Source: Comamonas sp. BIGb0124 (GTDB lineage Bacteria; Pseudomonadota; Gammaproteobacteria; Burkholderiales; Burkholderiaceae_C). From it: a stretch of DNA of 64,000 nucleotides. A program made the position numbers and the translations under genes. Each line of letters starts with the position of its first letter. The stretch's first letter is position 1. The notes beneath the pieces were generated by a model, which was not told the origin of the DNA, did not search any database, and worked only from the letters and a program-made list of their open reading frames with translations. Below, one piece after another: positions 17,278 through 26,399 of the stretch. Where the stretch lies: the NCBI RefSeq assembly GCF_003752175.1, contig NZ_RJVF01000009.1, forward strand, positions 558,001 through 622,000, read 5' to 3'.

Positions 17278-17790
17278 ATGACCCAGCCTATCTCCGTCGT
17301 CTACCCTGGAACCTTCGACCCGATGACGTTGGGCCACGAAGACGTGGTGCTGCGCGCCACCCAGCTCTTCGGAAAAGTCATCGTGGCCGTGGCCGCCGGG
17401 CATCACAAGAAAACGCTGTTCTCGCTCGAAGAACGCATGGCCATGGCGCGCGAGGCGCTGGCGGTGCACGGCCAGCAGGTCGAGGTGCATCCGTTTTCCG
17501 GACTGCTGCGCGATTTCGTCGTCGGGCAGGGGGCCAAGGCCATCGTGCGCGGTGTGCGTGCCGTCACCGATTTCGACTACGAGTTTCAGCTGGCCGGCAT
17601 GAACCGCAAGCTGATGAGCGATGTCGAAACCATCTTCATGACACCCAACGATCAGTACCAGTTCATCTCCAGCACCTTCGTGCGCGAGATCGCCATCCTG
17701 GGCGGCGAGGTCAAGGAGTTCGTCTCGCCCACCGTGCAGGCCCGGCTCATGGACAAGGTGGCCGCCCGCCGCGGCGTGGTGCAGGTCTGA
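17278..17790 (+). CDS. coaD: Phosphopantetheine adenylyltransferase
   Basis: 170 residues, the normal length. It transfers AMP from ATP to 4'-phosphopantetheine, the penultimate step of coenzyme A synthesis. The nucleotidyltransferase motif appears as YPGTFDPMTLGHEDVV near residues 9-24 (the usual T/H-x-G-H), with HHKKTLFSLEER, RGVRAVTDFDYEFQLAGMN and the C-terminal ISSTFVREIA motif. AGGAGA sits before the ATG. It follows rsmD by 121 bp. In related genomes the YfhL-type ferredoxin gene often follows coaD directly; here that gene is at 33530, about 16 kb away. Confidence 0.97.
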   Translation: MTQPISVVYPGTFDPMTLGHEDVVLRATQLFGKVIVAVAAGHHKKTLFSLEERMAMAREALAVHGQQVEVHPFSGLLRDFVVGQGAKAIVRGVRAVTDFDYEFQLAGMNRKLMSDVETIFMTPNDQYQFISSTFVREIAILGGEVKEFVSPTVQARLMDKVAARRGVVQV

Positions 17791-17874
17791 GCGTCTGCCG
17801 CCCGACCGGCGTCTGAAGCGGAACGCCGCAACCGCCCGCACCGGATCGTGACGCCGGCTCTCGGCCCGGCCTGC

Positions 17875-18879
17875 TCAACGGGCGGGCGCCGGCCCTTCGG
17901 TCGAGCCGCGCACCAGCAATTCCCCCTGCAGCACGATGCGCCGGACGCCGCGTCCGGGTTCGCGCATGCGCTGGAGCAGCAGTTCGCAGGCACTGCGCCC
18001 GATGTCGTAGGTGGGCTGTGCGATCACCGTCACGCCCGGATGCTGCAGGGCCGTCCAGTCGTTGTTGTCGAAGCCCGCCAGCGCGACGTCCTGCGGACTG
18101 CGCAGGCCGGCCGCATGCAGCGCATGTTGCGCGCCCAGCAGCAGCAATCCGTTGGTCGCGAGCACGGCCTGCGGGCGCAGCGGCTCGGCCAGCAGGCCTT
18201 GCGTGGCTGCCTGGCCGGCGGCAATCGTGGGCGGCAGAGCCAGTACGCGCGGAGTCAGCCCCGAGGCCTGCATCGCCGCTTCGTAACCGGCGCGGCGTGA
18301 TCGTCCGGTGCTGCTGTGGGCACCCGCCAGCAGCACGATGTCGCGCCAGCCCTGCGAGGTGAGATGCCGCGTGAGCCGGTGGGCGGCGTCTGCATTGTCC
18401 AGCAGCACGCAGTCCGAATGGGCCATGTCGGGCGACCGGTCCACCAGCACCAGAGGCAGGCCCGTTGCGCCGGGGCCGGCCTTGGCGGCTCGGCGGACAT
18501 AGTCCGCAGTCGGCGCCAGGATCACGCCGCTGGCCTGCTCGTCGCTCATCAGGTCGAGATAGGCCTGCTCCTTGGCGGGATCCTCGTCCGAGTTGCACAG
18601 AATCACCCGCAGCCCGTGTTCGTAGGCCATGTCCTCCACGGCCCGGCTGATGTCCGTGAAAAAGGGATTGCGGATGTCCGCCACGATCAGACCGATCACG
18701 GAGGCCCGCTGCTGGCGCAACCTGCGCGCGGCGAGGTTGGGCCGGTAGCCCAGTTCGGCGATGGCCTCTTGCACCCGCAGGCGCAGTTCCTCGCGCACCG
18801 CATCGGGCTGACCGAGCACACGGGAGACCGTGCTGGTCGACACGCCCGCCAGTCGGGCAACGTCCTTGATGCTGGCCAC
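17875..18879 (-). CDS. LacI-family repressor of the fructose operon (FruR-like)
   Basis: 334 residues from a GTG start at 18879, preceded by AAAGGA at good spacing. The N terminus ASIKDVARLAGVSTSTVSRVL is a classical LacI helix-turn-helix, and the hinge region LGYRPNLAARRLRQQRASVIGLI follows. The longer open frame back to 18984 runs through an operator and is rejected. It is divergent from the fructose PTS operon. Identical 15 bp sites in opposite orientation stand before this gene and before fruB, so it is probably an autoregulated fructose (or fructose 1-phosphate) responsive repressor. Despite the name, true E. coli FruR/Cra identity is not claimed. Confidence 0.9.
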   Translation of the reverse strand: MASIKDVARLAGVSTSTVSRVLGQPDAVREELRLRVQEAIAELGYRPNLAARRLRQQRASVIGLIVADIRNPFFTDISRAVEDMAYEHGLRVILCNSDEDPAKEQAYLDLMSDEQASGVILAPTADYVRRAAKAGPGATGLPLVLVDRSPDMAHSDCVLLDNADAAHRLTRHLTSQGWRDIVLLAGAHSSTGRSRRAGYEAAMQASGLTPRVLALPPTIAAGQAATQGLLAEPLRPQAVLATNGLLLLGAQHALHAAGLRSPQDVALAGFDNNDWTALQHPGVTVIAQPTYDIGRSACELLLQRMREPGRGVRRIVLQGELLVRGSTEGPAPAR

Positions 18880-18894
18880 CGCTTGTCCTTTCAG

Positions 18895-18909
18895 TTTGGT
18901 ATCGATTTC
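18895..18909. promoter_or_regulatory. Operator copy upstream of the LacI-type gene (TTTGGTATCGATTTC)
   Basis: 15 bp site with a pseudo-palindromic core around ATCGAT, 16 nt upstream of the regulator's GTG start. It is the exact reverse complement of the site at 19053-19067 before fruB. This supports autoregulation by the same repressor. Confidence 0.75.
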
Positions 18910-19016
18910 TTCGAATGGGGTGATTGTGCCTTCGGATCGGGCCGTTTTTCCATGCAGGACAAGGCCACGAAGCCCCGAAAACACCCGTGTTTACCCTTGT
19001 TTCCGGTCTCGGGATG

Positions 19017-19045
19017 TTGAGGCAGTCTGAGCGTGCACTGATAAT
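19017..19045 (+). promoter_or_regulatory. Sigma-70-type promoter of the fruBKA operon
   Basis: TTGAGG at 19017-19022, a 17 bp spacer, and GATAAT at 19040-19045. The expected start point is near 19052, exactly where the operator at 19053-19067 begins. A repressor bound there would block initiation. Confidence 0.65.
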
Positions 19046-19052
19046 CCTATTT

Positions 19053-19067
19053 GAAATCGATACCAAA
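19053..19067. promoter_or_regulatory. Operator copy at the fruB transcription start (GAAATCGATACCAAA)
   Basis: Exact reverse complement of the site at 18895-18909, with centres 158 bp apart. It immediately follows the -10 box of the fruB promoter, a standard place for repression. Confidence 0.75.
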
Positions 19068-19097
19068 TCTGCATCGAACTTGTGCGGGAATGACACC

Positions 19098-21704
19098 ATG
19101 AACACCTCAACGGATGCGGCCGCAGCGCCGGTCGACACCCCGGTCGAAGTCAGGCTGGGCGCCAGTCCTCACGATCGCGAAGACGCGGTGCGTGCGGCCG
19201 GTGCCCTGCTGGTCCAGGCCGGCTTTGTGCGGCCCGGCTATGTCGACAGCCTGCTGCAGCGCGAACGCGTGGCGACCACCTATCTGGGCCAGGGCCTGGC
19301 CATTCCGCATGGCATGGTCGAGGACAAGTACCTCGTGCAGCGCACCGGGCTGGCCGTGCTGCAGGTTCCGGAAGGCGTCAGCTGGGGCGACGACGCCTCG
19401 CCGGTGCGGCTGGTGGTGGCCATCGCCGCCGCATCGGACGAACACATCCAGGTGCTGCGCCGCCTCACGCGTCTCATGCGCGACGACCAGCGTCTGGCCG
19501 CGCTCTTCGGCACCCGCGATCCGCAAGACATCGTGGCGGCCCTGCGGGGCGAATCCGCCTCCTCATCCGCGGCCGGGGCGGTTGCCGAGCGGGCACTCGA
19601 GGACTACGCCCTGGGCCAGGAGATCGCGCTCAACTACCCCAACGGCCTGCACGCCCGGCCGGCGGGGGCCTGGGCACAGGCCGCGCGGGCTTTCCAGTCG
19701 CAGGTCCGCGTGCGCCATGGCGACGCGGTGGCCGATGCCCGCAGCGTGGCCTCCCTGCTCAGCCTGGGGGCCGGACGAGGCGCCAAGCTGCGCATTTCGG
19801 CGCAGGGTGCGGATGCCCCGCAGGCCGTGGCCCGGCTGCTGGCCGTGATCGCCCAACTGGGCGACGAGGAAACCCGGCAGGCCGAACTCGCGGCGGCCCG
19901 CCATGCCCAGGCTCAGGGCCTCGGACGCGTGCTGGGCGACTGGCAGCCCGATGCCCGCCAGACATTCACGGGCATAGCCGCCAGTCCCGGCCTGGTGGTC
20001 GGACTGCTGGTCCGCGCCGACACGCAGACGCTGGAGACCGAAGACCACTTTCAGGGCATCGCTCATGAAGCGGCCGCACTGGATACCGCACTGACCGCTG
20101 CCCAGGTGCAGCTCGAGGGCCTGGCCGAGGCCGCGCGCAACCGCGGCGCCGGCGAGCAGGCCGCCATCCTGGCCGCTCAGGGCGAACTGCTGCGCGATGC
20201 CGCGTTGCTGCAGGATGTCAGCCGCACCGTGGTGCGCGGACACGGTGCCGCCTGGTCCTGGAAACAGAGTCTGGCGCAGCGCGTCGCCGCCCAGCGCGCG
20301 CTGGCCGACACCACCCTGGCCGCGCGTGCCGCCGACCTGCAGGATGCAGGCGAACGGGTGCTGCGTCATCTGCTGGGGCGCGGCGGCGACGACACCCAGG
20401 CGGGCGCCTCCTGGCCCGACGAAGCGATCCTGCTGGCCGACGACCTTTCGCCTTCCGTCACCGCGCAGATCGACACCCGGCGCGTCAAGGGTTTCTGCAC
20501 CGCAAGGGGCGGCCCCGCCGCGCACACCGCGATTCTGGCGCGGGCCCTGGGCCTGCCGGCCGTGGTCGCCTCGGGGCCCGGCGTGCTCGAGGCGGTGCGG
20601 CCCGGCGCCCAGGGCGTCAAGGCCATTCTCGATGGCTACCGGGGCCGGCTCTATGTGGAACCGAGCGAGACCGCTCTGATGCAGGCCGACGAGCACATGC
20701 GCCAGCTCGAAGCCCTGCAGAAGGCCGAGTCCAGCGCCCGCATGGAGCCCGCCGTCACCCGCGACGGGCATCGCGTCGAGATCGCGGCCAACGTCAACCG
20801 GGCCGATCAGGCGCTCAAGGCGCTCGAGGCGGGTGCGGACGGCGTGGGCCTGATGCGCACCGAGTTCCTGTTCCTGGAGCGCGAACACGTGCCCGACGAG
20901 GACGAACAGTACGGCGTGTACCGCGACATGGTCGCTGCGCTCGACGGCAGGCCGCTGATCGTGCGCACGCTCGACATCGGCGGCGACAAGCAGGTGCCTC
21001 ACCTCAACCTGCCCGAAGAAGACAATCCTTTCCTGGGCGTGCGGGGCGCCCGTCTGCTGTTGCGCCGCGACGATCTGCTGGTGCCGCAGATGCGTGCCCT
21101 CTACCGTGCGGCCCAGCATGGCCCCCTGTCCATCATGTTCCCCATGATCAGCAACGTCGAGGAACTGCAGGCGCTGCGGGCCCGTGCCGAAGCCATCCGG
21201 CTCGAGGTGCAGGGCCCCGAAGTGCCGATCGGCATCATGATCGAAGTGCCCTCGGCTGCGCTCATCGCCGACCGGCTGGCGCCCCATGCCGATTTCTTCT
21301 CGATCGGCACCAACGATCTCACGCAGTACACCCTGGCCGTGGACCGCCAGCATCCCGAGCTGGCCGGCATGGCCGACAGCCTGCATCCTTCCGTCCTGCG
21401 GTTGATCGCGCGCACGGTCGAGGGGGCCCGCCGGCACGGCCGCTGGGTCGGCGTGTGCGGCGGACTGGCCGGCGAGCCGCTGGGTGCGGCCCTGCTGACG
21501 GGCCTGGGCGTGGACGAGCTGAGCGTGAGCAGCAGCGACATCAGCACCGTCAAGGCGCTGCTGCGCCGCCATACGCTCGTCGAACTCCAGCAACTCGCCG
21601 CGCAGGCGCTGGACCAGGATACGGCAGACGGCGTGCGCATCCTGGGAGCCGCCCTGCGCTCCGAGCCCCTGGCATCCGCCTGCGCGACAGGAGAATCCGC
21701 ATGA
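19098..21704 (+). CDS. fruB: Fructose PTS multiphosphoryl transfer protein (EIIA-HPr-EI fusion)
   Basis: 868 residues. Domains in order: EIIA-Fru (1-150, phospho-His H71 in GLAIPHGM), HPr (about 172-260, H185 in LHARPAG) and Enzyme I (from about 288, GIAASPG start; phospho-His H476 in GGPAAHTAILARALGLPAVV; PEP-binding GADGVGLMRTEFLFLER and the C-terminal GVCGGLAGEP). It carries phosphate from PEP through all soluble steps to the membrane component FruA, so the system needs no separate EI or HPr. The ATG at 19098 lies just after the promoter and operator; upstream in-frame codons lie outside the transcript. It overlaps fruK by 4 bp (ATGA). Confidence 0.96.
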   Translation: MNTSTDAAAAPVDTPVEVRLGASPHDREDAVRAAGALLVQAGFVRPGYVDSLLQRERVATTYLGQGLAIPHGMVEDKYLVQRTGLAVLQVPEGVSWGDDASPVRLVVAIAAASDEHIQVLRRLTRLMRDDQRLAALFGTRDPQDIVAALRGESASSSAAGAVAERALEDYALGQEIALNYPNGLHARPAGAWAQAARAFQSQVRVRHGDAVADARSVASLLSLGAGRGAKLRISAQGADAPQAVARLLAVIAQLGDEETRQAELAAARHAQAQGLGRVLGDWQPDARQTFTGIAASPGLVVGLLVRADTQTLETEDHFQGIAHEAAALDTALTAAQVQLEGLAEAARNRGAGEQAAILAAQGELLRDAALLQDVSRTVVRGHGAAWSWKQSLAQRVAAQRALADTTLAARAADLQDAGERVLRHLLGRGGDDTQAGASWPDEAILLADDLSPSVTAQIDTRRVKGFCTARGGPAAHTAILARALGLPAVVASGPGVLEAVRPGAQGVKAILDGYRGRLYVEPSETALMQADEHMRQLEALQKAESSARMEPAVTRDGHRVEIAANVNRADQALKALEAGADGVGLMRTEFLFLEREHVPDEDEQYGVYRDMVAALDGRPLIVRTLDIGGDKQVPHLNLPEEDNPFLGVRGARLLLRRDDLLVPQMRALYRAAQHGPLSIMFPMISNVEELQALRARAEAIRLEVQGPEVPIGIMIEVPSAALIADRLAPHADFFSIGTNDLTQYTLAVDRQHPELAGMADSLHPSVLRLIARTVEGARRHGRWVGVCGGLAGEPLGAALLTGLGVDELSVSSSDISTVKALLRRHTLVELQQLAAQALDQDTADGVRILGAALRSEPLASACATGESA

Positions 21705-22678
21705 GCCGCCGCATCTACACCGTCACCCTCAACCCGGCCATCGACCACACCGTCAGCCTGGACACGCTGGTTCCGGGCGCCGTCCACCGTGCACGCGGCC
21801 AGCAGATCGAGGCCGGGGGCAAAGGCGTCGGCGTCGCCTCGGTGCTGGCCAGCCTGGGCGTTCCCGTCACGGCCAGCGGCTGGCTGGGCGCCGACAACGA
21901 CGCTTTGTTCACCACGGCCTTTGCGGCGCGCGGCATCGACGACGCCATGGTGCGCGTGCCGGGCCGGACACGCACCAACATCAAGCTGGCCGACGCCCAG
22001 CGCGGCGACACCACCGATATCAACCTGCCCGGCGTGAACCTCGACGCAGCCGCCTACAAGGCGGCCGAGCAGTCGCTGCTGGCTGTGCTCGAAGACCGTG
22101 TGCAGCCTGGCGACTGGTGCGAACTGGCCGGCAGTCTGCCGCCCGGTGGCCATGTGTCCACATGGCTCACGCTCGCGCAGCGCCTGCATGCCCGGGGTGC
22201 TGCCCTGGCCGTGGACGTGGCCGGCGCCACGCTGCGCGACGTGCTCGACGGCTGGGCTGCCGCCGTCGGTGCCGGCACCGGACCGGCCCTGATCAAACCC
22301 AACCGTGCCGAGCTCGAGGAACTGGTCGGCCATGCGTTGCCCGATACGGCCAGTCTGGCCGCTGCGGCGCGGCAGTTGCTGGCCCGGGGCGTGCAACGCG
22401 TGATCGTCTCGCTGGGCGGCGACGGCGCGCTGCTGTGCGACGCACAGGGCTGCTGGCTGGCGACGCCGCCGCGGGTGCCGGTCGCCACCACGGTCGGGGC
22501 GGGCGATGCCCTGGTCGCCGGTACCTTGGCCGCCTTGCGCGACGGGCAGACCCTCACGCAGGCGGGCGTCTTCGGCATGGCCTGCGCCGCAGCGCGCATC
22601 CAGCGCATCGAACCCAGCCTGCCCCCCCTGGCCGACGTTCTGGCGTTGGCCGCCCGCATCCAGCCGCAGGCCGTCTGA
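21701..22678 (+). CDS. fruK: 1-phosphofructokinase
   Basis: 325 residues, PfkB family. It phosphorylates fructose 1-phosphate to fructose 1,6-bisphosphate in the cytoplasm. It has the N-terminal TVTLNPAIDHTV and GGKGVGVASVLASLG signatures (about 8-53), IKPNRAELEEL near 198, and the C-terminal GAGD anion hole at 266-269 with catalytic base D269. The start overlaps the fruB stop, and fruA follows after 41 bp. Order fruB-fruK-fruA is the classical fructose operon. Confidence 0.96.
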   Translation: MSRRIYTVTLNPAIDHTVSLDTLVPGAVHRARGQQIEAGGKGVGVASVLASLGVPVTASGWLGADNDALFTTAFAARGIDDAMVRVPGRTRTNIKLADAQRGDTTDINLPGVNLDAAAYKAAEQSLLAVLEDRVQPGDWCELAGSLPPGGHVSTWLTLAQRLHARGAALAVDVAGATLRDVLDGWAAAVGAGTGPALIKPNRAELEELVGHALPDTASLAAAARQLLARGVQRVIVSLGGDGALLCDAQGCWLATPPRVPVATTVGAGDALVAGTLAALRDGQTLTQAGVFGMACAAARIQRIEPSLPPLADVLALAARIQPQAV

Positions 22679-22719
22679 GCCGCAACGACAACCGATATTC
22701 CGAACGCGGAGACTCATCC

Positions 22720-24534
22720 ATGGCACACCTCTTGGCGATTGCCGCCAGCCCTGCGGGGCCGGCCCACAGTTTCATGATCGGCGAGGCCCTGCAGGCCGCC
22801 GCCACCACCCTCGGCCACACCCTCGTGCTCCAGGTGCGCAGCAGCCTGGGCGAAACCGGTCAGTACGCCGACGACGACCTGCGTCGCGCGGCGGCCCTGA
22901 TCGTGGTTGCCGACGACGGCGAGGAGTTTCCCGACCTGCCTGCCGGGCGGGTGCTGCGCCTGCAGCCGCAAGCGGTTCTCGACGATGCCGAGTCCGCGCT
23001 GCGGCAGGCGCTGGCTACGCTGGGCCACGCGGCCGACCCTGCGCCTGCCGTGACGCAGGATCGCGCCCATCGCGTGCAAGCCAAAACCGCCACGAACGCG
23101 CAGCCCGGCACCGCACCGGCCGCTGCGAGGCCGTTGCGCATCGTGGCCATTACCGCCTGTCCCACCGGTGTTGCCCATACCTTCATGGCCGCCGAGGCCC
23201 TGGAGCAGGGCGCGCAGGCGCTGGGCCATGCCATCAAGGTCGAAACGCAAGGATCGGTCGGGGCGCAGAACACCCTCGATGCCGGCGACATCGCGCAGGC
23301 CGACCTGGTGGTCATCGCCGCCGATACGCAGGTCGACAAAGCCCGTTTCGAGGGAAAACGCCTTTACAGCACCAGCACCAAGGCCGCCATCCGCGATGCG
23401 GGTGCGCTGATTCAGACGGCCGATGCGCAGGCATCCGTGTGGGGCCTGGCGGCGGCCGCGACCTCGTCCGCACCGGGCGAGGCCGTACGCGCCGATGCAG
23501 GCAGCAAGGCGCCTCGCACCGGTCCATACAAGCACCTGATGACGGGTGTGTCCTTTATGCTGCCTTTTGTGGTCGCCGGCGGCCTGCTGATCGCGTTGGC
23601 GTTCGCGCTGGGCGGCATCTACGTCTACGACGATGCCAATGCCGGCACCCTGGGCTGGACCCTGTTCCAGGTCGGGGCCAAACACGCCTTCACGCTGATG
23701 GTGCCCGCGCTGGCCGGCTACATCGCCTTCTCGATCGCCGACCGCCCGGGCATCGCGCCCGGCATGGTCGGGGGCCTGCTGGCCAACACGCTGGGGGCCG
23801 GCTTTCTGGGCGGCATCGTGGCGGGGTTCGTGGCCGGTTATGCGGTGCACCTGCTCAACCGGCACATCCGGCTGCCGCGCACGCTCGAGGGCCTCAAGCC
23901 CGTGCTCATCCTGCCGCTGCTGGGTACCGCCATCGTCGGTCTGCTGATGTTCTTTGTGCTCGGCAAACCCGTCGCCTTCGCCATGGCAGGACTGACCGAC
24001 TGGCTCAAGGGCATGCAGACCAGCAGCGCCGTGCTGCTGGGCATCACGCTGGGAGCCATGATGGCGTTCGACCTGGGCGGCCCGGTGAACAAGGCTGCCT
24101 ACGTGTTCTCGACCACGCTCATCGCCAGCGGCGTGGCCACGCCCATGGCGGCTGCCATGGGGGCGGGCATGGTGCCGCCGCTGGGCATTGCTCTGGCCTG
24201 CTGGATCTTCCGCAGCCGGTTCAGCAACGAGGAACGCGAGGCCTCGAAGGCTGCCGCGGTGCTGGGCCTGGCCTTCATCACCGAAGGGGCGATTCCGTTC
24301 GTCGCGCGGGATCCGCTGCGCGTCATTCCGGCTTGCATGATCGGCGCCGCGGTCACCGGCGGGCTCTGCATGATGGCGGGCATCGCCCTGCAGGCGCCGC
24401 ACGGCGGCATCTTCGTGCTGGCCATCCCCAACGCCGTCAACCATGTGGTGCTGTACGCCGGCGCCATCCTGGCCGGTACCGTGGTGACGGCGCTGGCCCT
24501 CGGGGCCTTCAAGAAGCGGCTGGTGTCCGGCTGA
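22720..24534 (+). CDS. fruA: Fructose-specific PTS enzyme IIB'BC
   Basis: 604 residues. Residues 1-105 are a degenerate IIB' domain (AIAASPAGPAHSFM, no cysteine). The active IIB domain begins near 138, with phospho-Cys C147 in ITACPTGVAHTFMAAEALE. The IIC membrane domain starts near 268 (YKHLMTGVSFMLPFVVAGG) and contains GGPVNKAAYVF and the GAIPFVARDPLRVIPA motif. It takes phosphate from FruB and passes it to fructose during transport through the inner membrane. The E. coli FruA has the same duplicated IIB layout. Confidence 0.96.
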   Translation: MAHLLAIAASPAGPAHSFMIGEALQAAATTLGHTLVLQVRSSLGETGQYADDDLRRAAALIVVADDGEEFPDLPAGRVLRLQPQAVLDDAESALRQALATLGHAADPAPAVTQDRAHRVQAKTATNAQPGTAPAAARPLRIVAITACPTGVAHTFMAAEALEQGAQALGHAIKVETQGSVGAQNTLDAGDIAQADLVVIAADTQVDKARFEGKRLYSTSTKAAIRDAGALIQTADAQASVWGLAAAATSSAPGEAVRADAGSKAPRTGPYKHLMTGVSFMLPFVVAGGLLIALAFALGGIYVYDDANAGTLGWTLFQVGAKHAFTLMVPALAGYIAFSIADRPGIAPGMVGGLLANTLGAGFLGGIVAGFVAGYAVHLLNRHIRLPRTLEGLKPVLILPLLGTAIVGLLMFFVLGKPVAFAMAGLTDWLKGMQTSSAVLLGITLGAMMAFDLGGPVNKAAYVFSTTLIASGVATPMAAAMGAGMVPPLGIALACWIFRSRFSNEEREASKAAAVLGLAFITEGAIPFVARDPLRVIPACMIGAAVTGGLCMMAGIALQAPHGGIFVLAIPNAVNHVVLYAGAILAGTVVTALALGAFKKRLVSG

Positions 24535-24576
24535 TGCGTGAGCGGAGGCCTGGGCGGCAGGTGGCCGTGCCGGGCT

Positions 24577-25302
24577 TCAATCCAGCTCTTTTTCCAGGCG
24601 CTTGAGCCACTCCAGCAGCAGTCCGCTGACCTGCATGGGCTGCTCCAGCGTCAGCATGTGGCCGCAGCGCGGCAGCACGTGCAACTGGGCGTGCGAAATG
24701 CCGCGCGCCATTTCCTGGGAATGCTCGAGCGGCGTGAGCTGGTCGTTGCTGCCGCAGAGGATCAGCGTAGGGCACTGGATGTGGGCCAGATCGGGCCGGC
24801 TGTCGACCCGTGCCATGATGGCGCGGTTCTGGCGAATCAACTGCTCGGCACCCTCGGCCACCACCTGGTCGACGTAACGCGTCGCCAGCTTGGCGTCGCC
24901 GGCACGGCATTCGTCGAAAGCGAAGGGCACGTTGGCCGAAATCAATTCCCGCAGGTCGCCCTGTTCGAAGCGCTGGATGGCGTTCTCGCGCAGCTTGACG
25001 AGCGCCGGTGTGTCCGGCCGGGCGGAACTGCCCAGCAGCGCCAGTCCCCTGATGCGCTCGGGCGCCTGCCGCCAGACTTCCAGCGCCAGCATACCGCCCA
25101 TGGAGGTGCCGCACAGCACGAGGTCGCCGGGGTGATCCGCCAGCAGCGCACGCGCCATCTCGGGCAGCGAGGCAAAACGCTGGTGGGCCGTCGTGACGGC
25201 GGTGCGCCACTTGGCAGGCAGCACGGCAAGCGTATCGCGCCACAGGTCGGCATTGCCTGCCAGACCGGGCAGCAGGATCAGTTGGGGTAGGGAGGAGGGC
25301 AT
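24577..25302 (-). CDS. Alpha/beta fold hydrolase
   Basis: 241 residues. The catalytic triad is visible: nucleophile S67 in GTSMGG, acid D187 in GSNDQLTP, and H215 in RCGHMLTLEQP. The oxyanion region LLPGLAGNADLW is near the start. Helical cap residues lie between about 95 and 165. It is a soluble hydrolase, perhaps an esterase, of unknown substrate. The ATG at 25302 is chosen because it starts the fold; the open frame continues upstream without similarity. It is convergent with fruA and divergent from the phosphatase gene at 25528. Confidence 0.88.
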   Translation of the reverse strand: MPSSLPQLILLPGLAGNADLWRDTLAVLPAKWRTAVTTAHQRFASLPEMARALLADHPGDLVLCGTSMGGMLALEVWRQAPERIRGLALLGSSARPDTPALVKLRENAIQRFEQGDLRELISANVPFAFDECRAGDAKLATRYVDQVVAEGAEQLIRQNRAIMARVDSRPDLAHIQCPTLILCGSNDQLTPLEHSQEMARGISHAQLHVLPRCGHMLTLEQPMQVSGLLLEWLKRLEKELD

Positions 25303-25527
25303 GGAAGCACAGTTCAAAAAACGCCGCGCCAGACGGGCCGCGACAGAGTCGACGGGCTGGCGCAAAGGGCAGCAGTGCGGCGGCAGGAATGCCGGGACGG
25401 TTGTCGTCGCTGTTCCGCAGAATCGGGCCTCGAACGGCCGCGAAAGGTGCGTATTGTCGCATCCATGGCACATCGCGCAAGCCCCTTGTCTGGGCGGCGT
25501 CACACGACGAGCCCATAATCGACCGCT

Positions 25528-26238
25528 ATGACCGACATCATCCTGATTCGCCATGGCGAAACCGACTGGAACCGCCAGATGCGTTTCCAGGGGCACAGCG
25601 ACATCGCGCTCAACGCCCTGGGACAGGAGCAGGCGCGCCGCGTGGCGCTTGCTCTGGCCGGTCCGGGCGCGACCGACCGCATCACCCACCTGGTCACCAG
25701 CGACCTGATCCGCACAGCGCAGACGGCCATGCCGCTGGCCCGCCGGCTCGAACTCGAGCCGCAGAGCCGTGCCGTATGGCGCGAGCAGGCGTTTGGCGAC
25801 ATGGAGGGCACCGCGGTGGGCGATATGGCGCAGACCCATCCCGAGCTGTGGACGCAGTGGCTGCGACACGATCCCGATTTCCTCCTGCCCGGGCCTGCCG
25901 AAAGCCGCCGGCAATTCCATGCGCGTGCTCTCCAGGCCTTGTTCACGGAAGTGGCTGCTCACTCCGAGCGTCAGGCGCGCAACCCGACCGAGGTCGGCAC
26001 GCTGGTCGTGTTCACGCACGGCGGGCTGCTCGACATGCTCTGGCGTACGGCTCAGGGCCAGAGCCTGTGGGGACCGCGCACGGCGGCCATCCCCAATACC
26101 GGCATCAATCGCCTCAAGGTGCAGGGCGAGCACATCGACATCGTGAGCTGGGCCGACGACCGCCACCTCGCCGGTTTGCCGGCCCAGCCGTCCACGGTGC
26201 AGGCGGCAGCGGCCCCGGCGGTTGCGCCGCCGCCCTGA
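25528..26238 (+). CDS. Histidine phosphatase family protein (GpmB/CobC-like)
   Basis: 236 residues. The RHG motif with the phospho-accepting His is at residues 8-10 (LIRHGETDWN). SDLIRTAQTA, the acid region EQAFGDMEG and the second catalytic His (FTHGGLLD) complete the site. The last 20 residues are a Pro/Ala tail. It is predicted to be a cytoplasmic phosphatase acting on a small phosphorylated metabolite. Although sometimes named phosphoglycerate mutase, that activity cannot be assumed. Confidence 0.9.
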   Translation: MTDIILIRHGETDWNRQMRFQGHSDIALNALGQEQARRVALALAGPGATDRITHLVTSDLIRTAQTAMPLARRLELEPQSRAVWREQAFGDMEGTAVGDMAQTHPELWTQWLRHDPDFLLPGPAESRRQFHARALQALFTEVAAHSERQARNPTEVGTLVVFTHGGLLDMLWRTAQGQSLWGPRTAAIPNTGINRLKVQGEHIDIVSWADDRHLAGLPAQPSTVQAAAAPAVAPPP

Positions 26239-26399
26239 CCGGTCGTCCCCGAGAATTTTGTCTCCGGCTGCGTTGCCGGGGCACGGGCTTCGGCGAGAAT
26301 CCACAGCCAGGCGGCGTCGCCGAGGGTGACGTTCAGCCGCTGGCGGCTCAGATAGCCGCCCGCTGCCCTGTGCGGCGGCGGATTCCACTCCTGTTTTCA

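Noticed and set aside
18880-18984. N-terminal extension of the fructose-operon LacI regulator from an upstream start
   Set aside because: The extension reads through the operator at 18895-18909 and has no family counterpart. GTG 18879 has a good ribosome-binding site.
21101-22726. 541-codon minus-strand open frame opposite fruB/fruK
   Set aside because: Complementary to two well-supported PTS genes and without a recognisable domain.
26239-26399. GC hairpin after the histidine phosphatase gene as a terminator
   Set aside because: CCGGC/GCCGG-type pairing exists, but no T-tract follows on the plus strand and stems this GC-rich occur by chance here.
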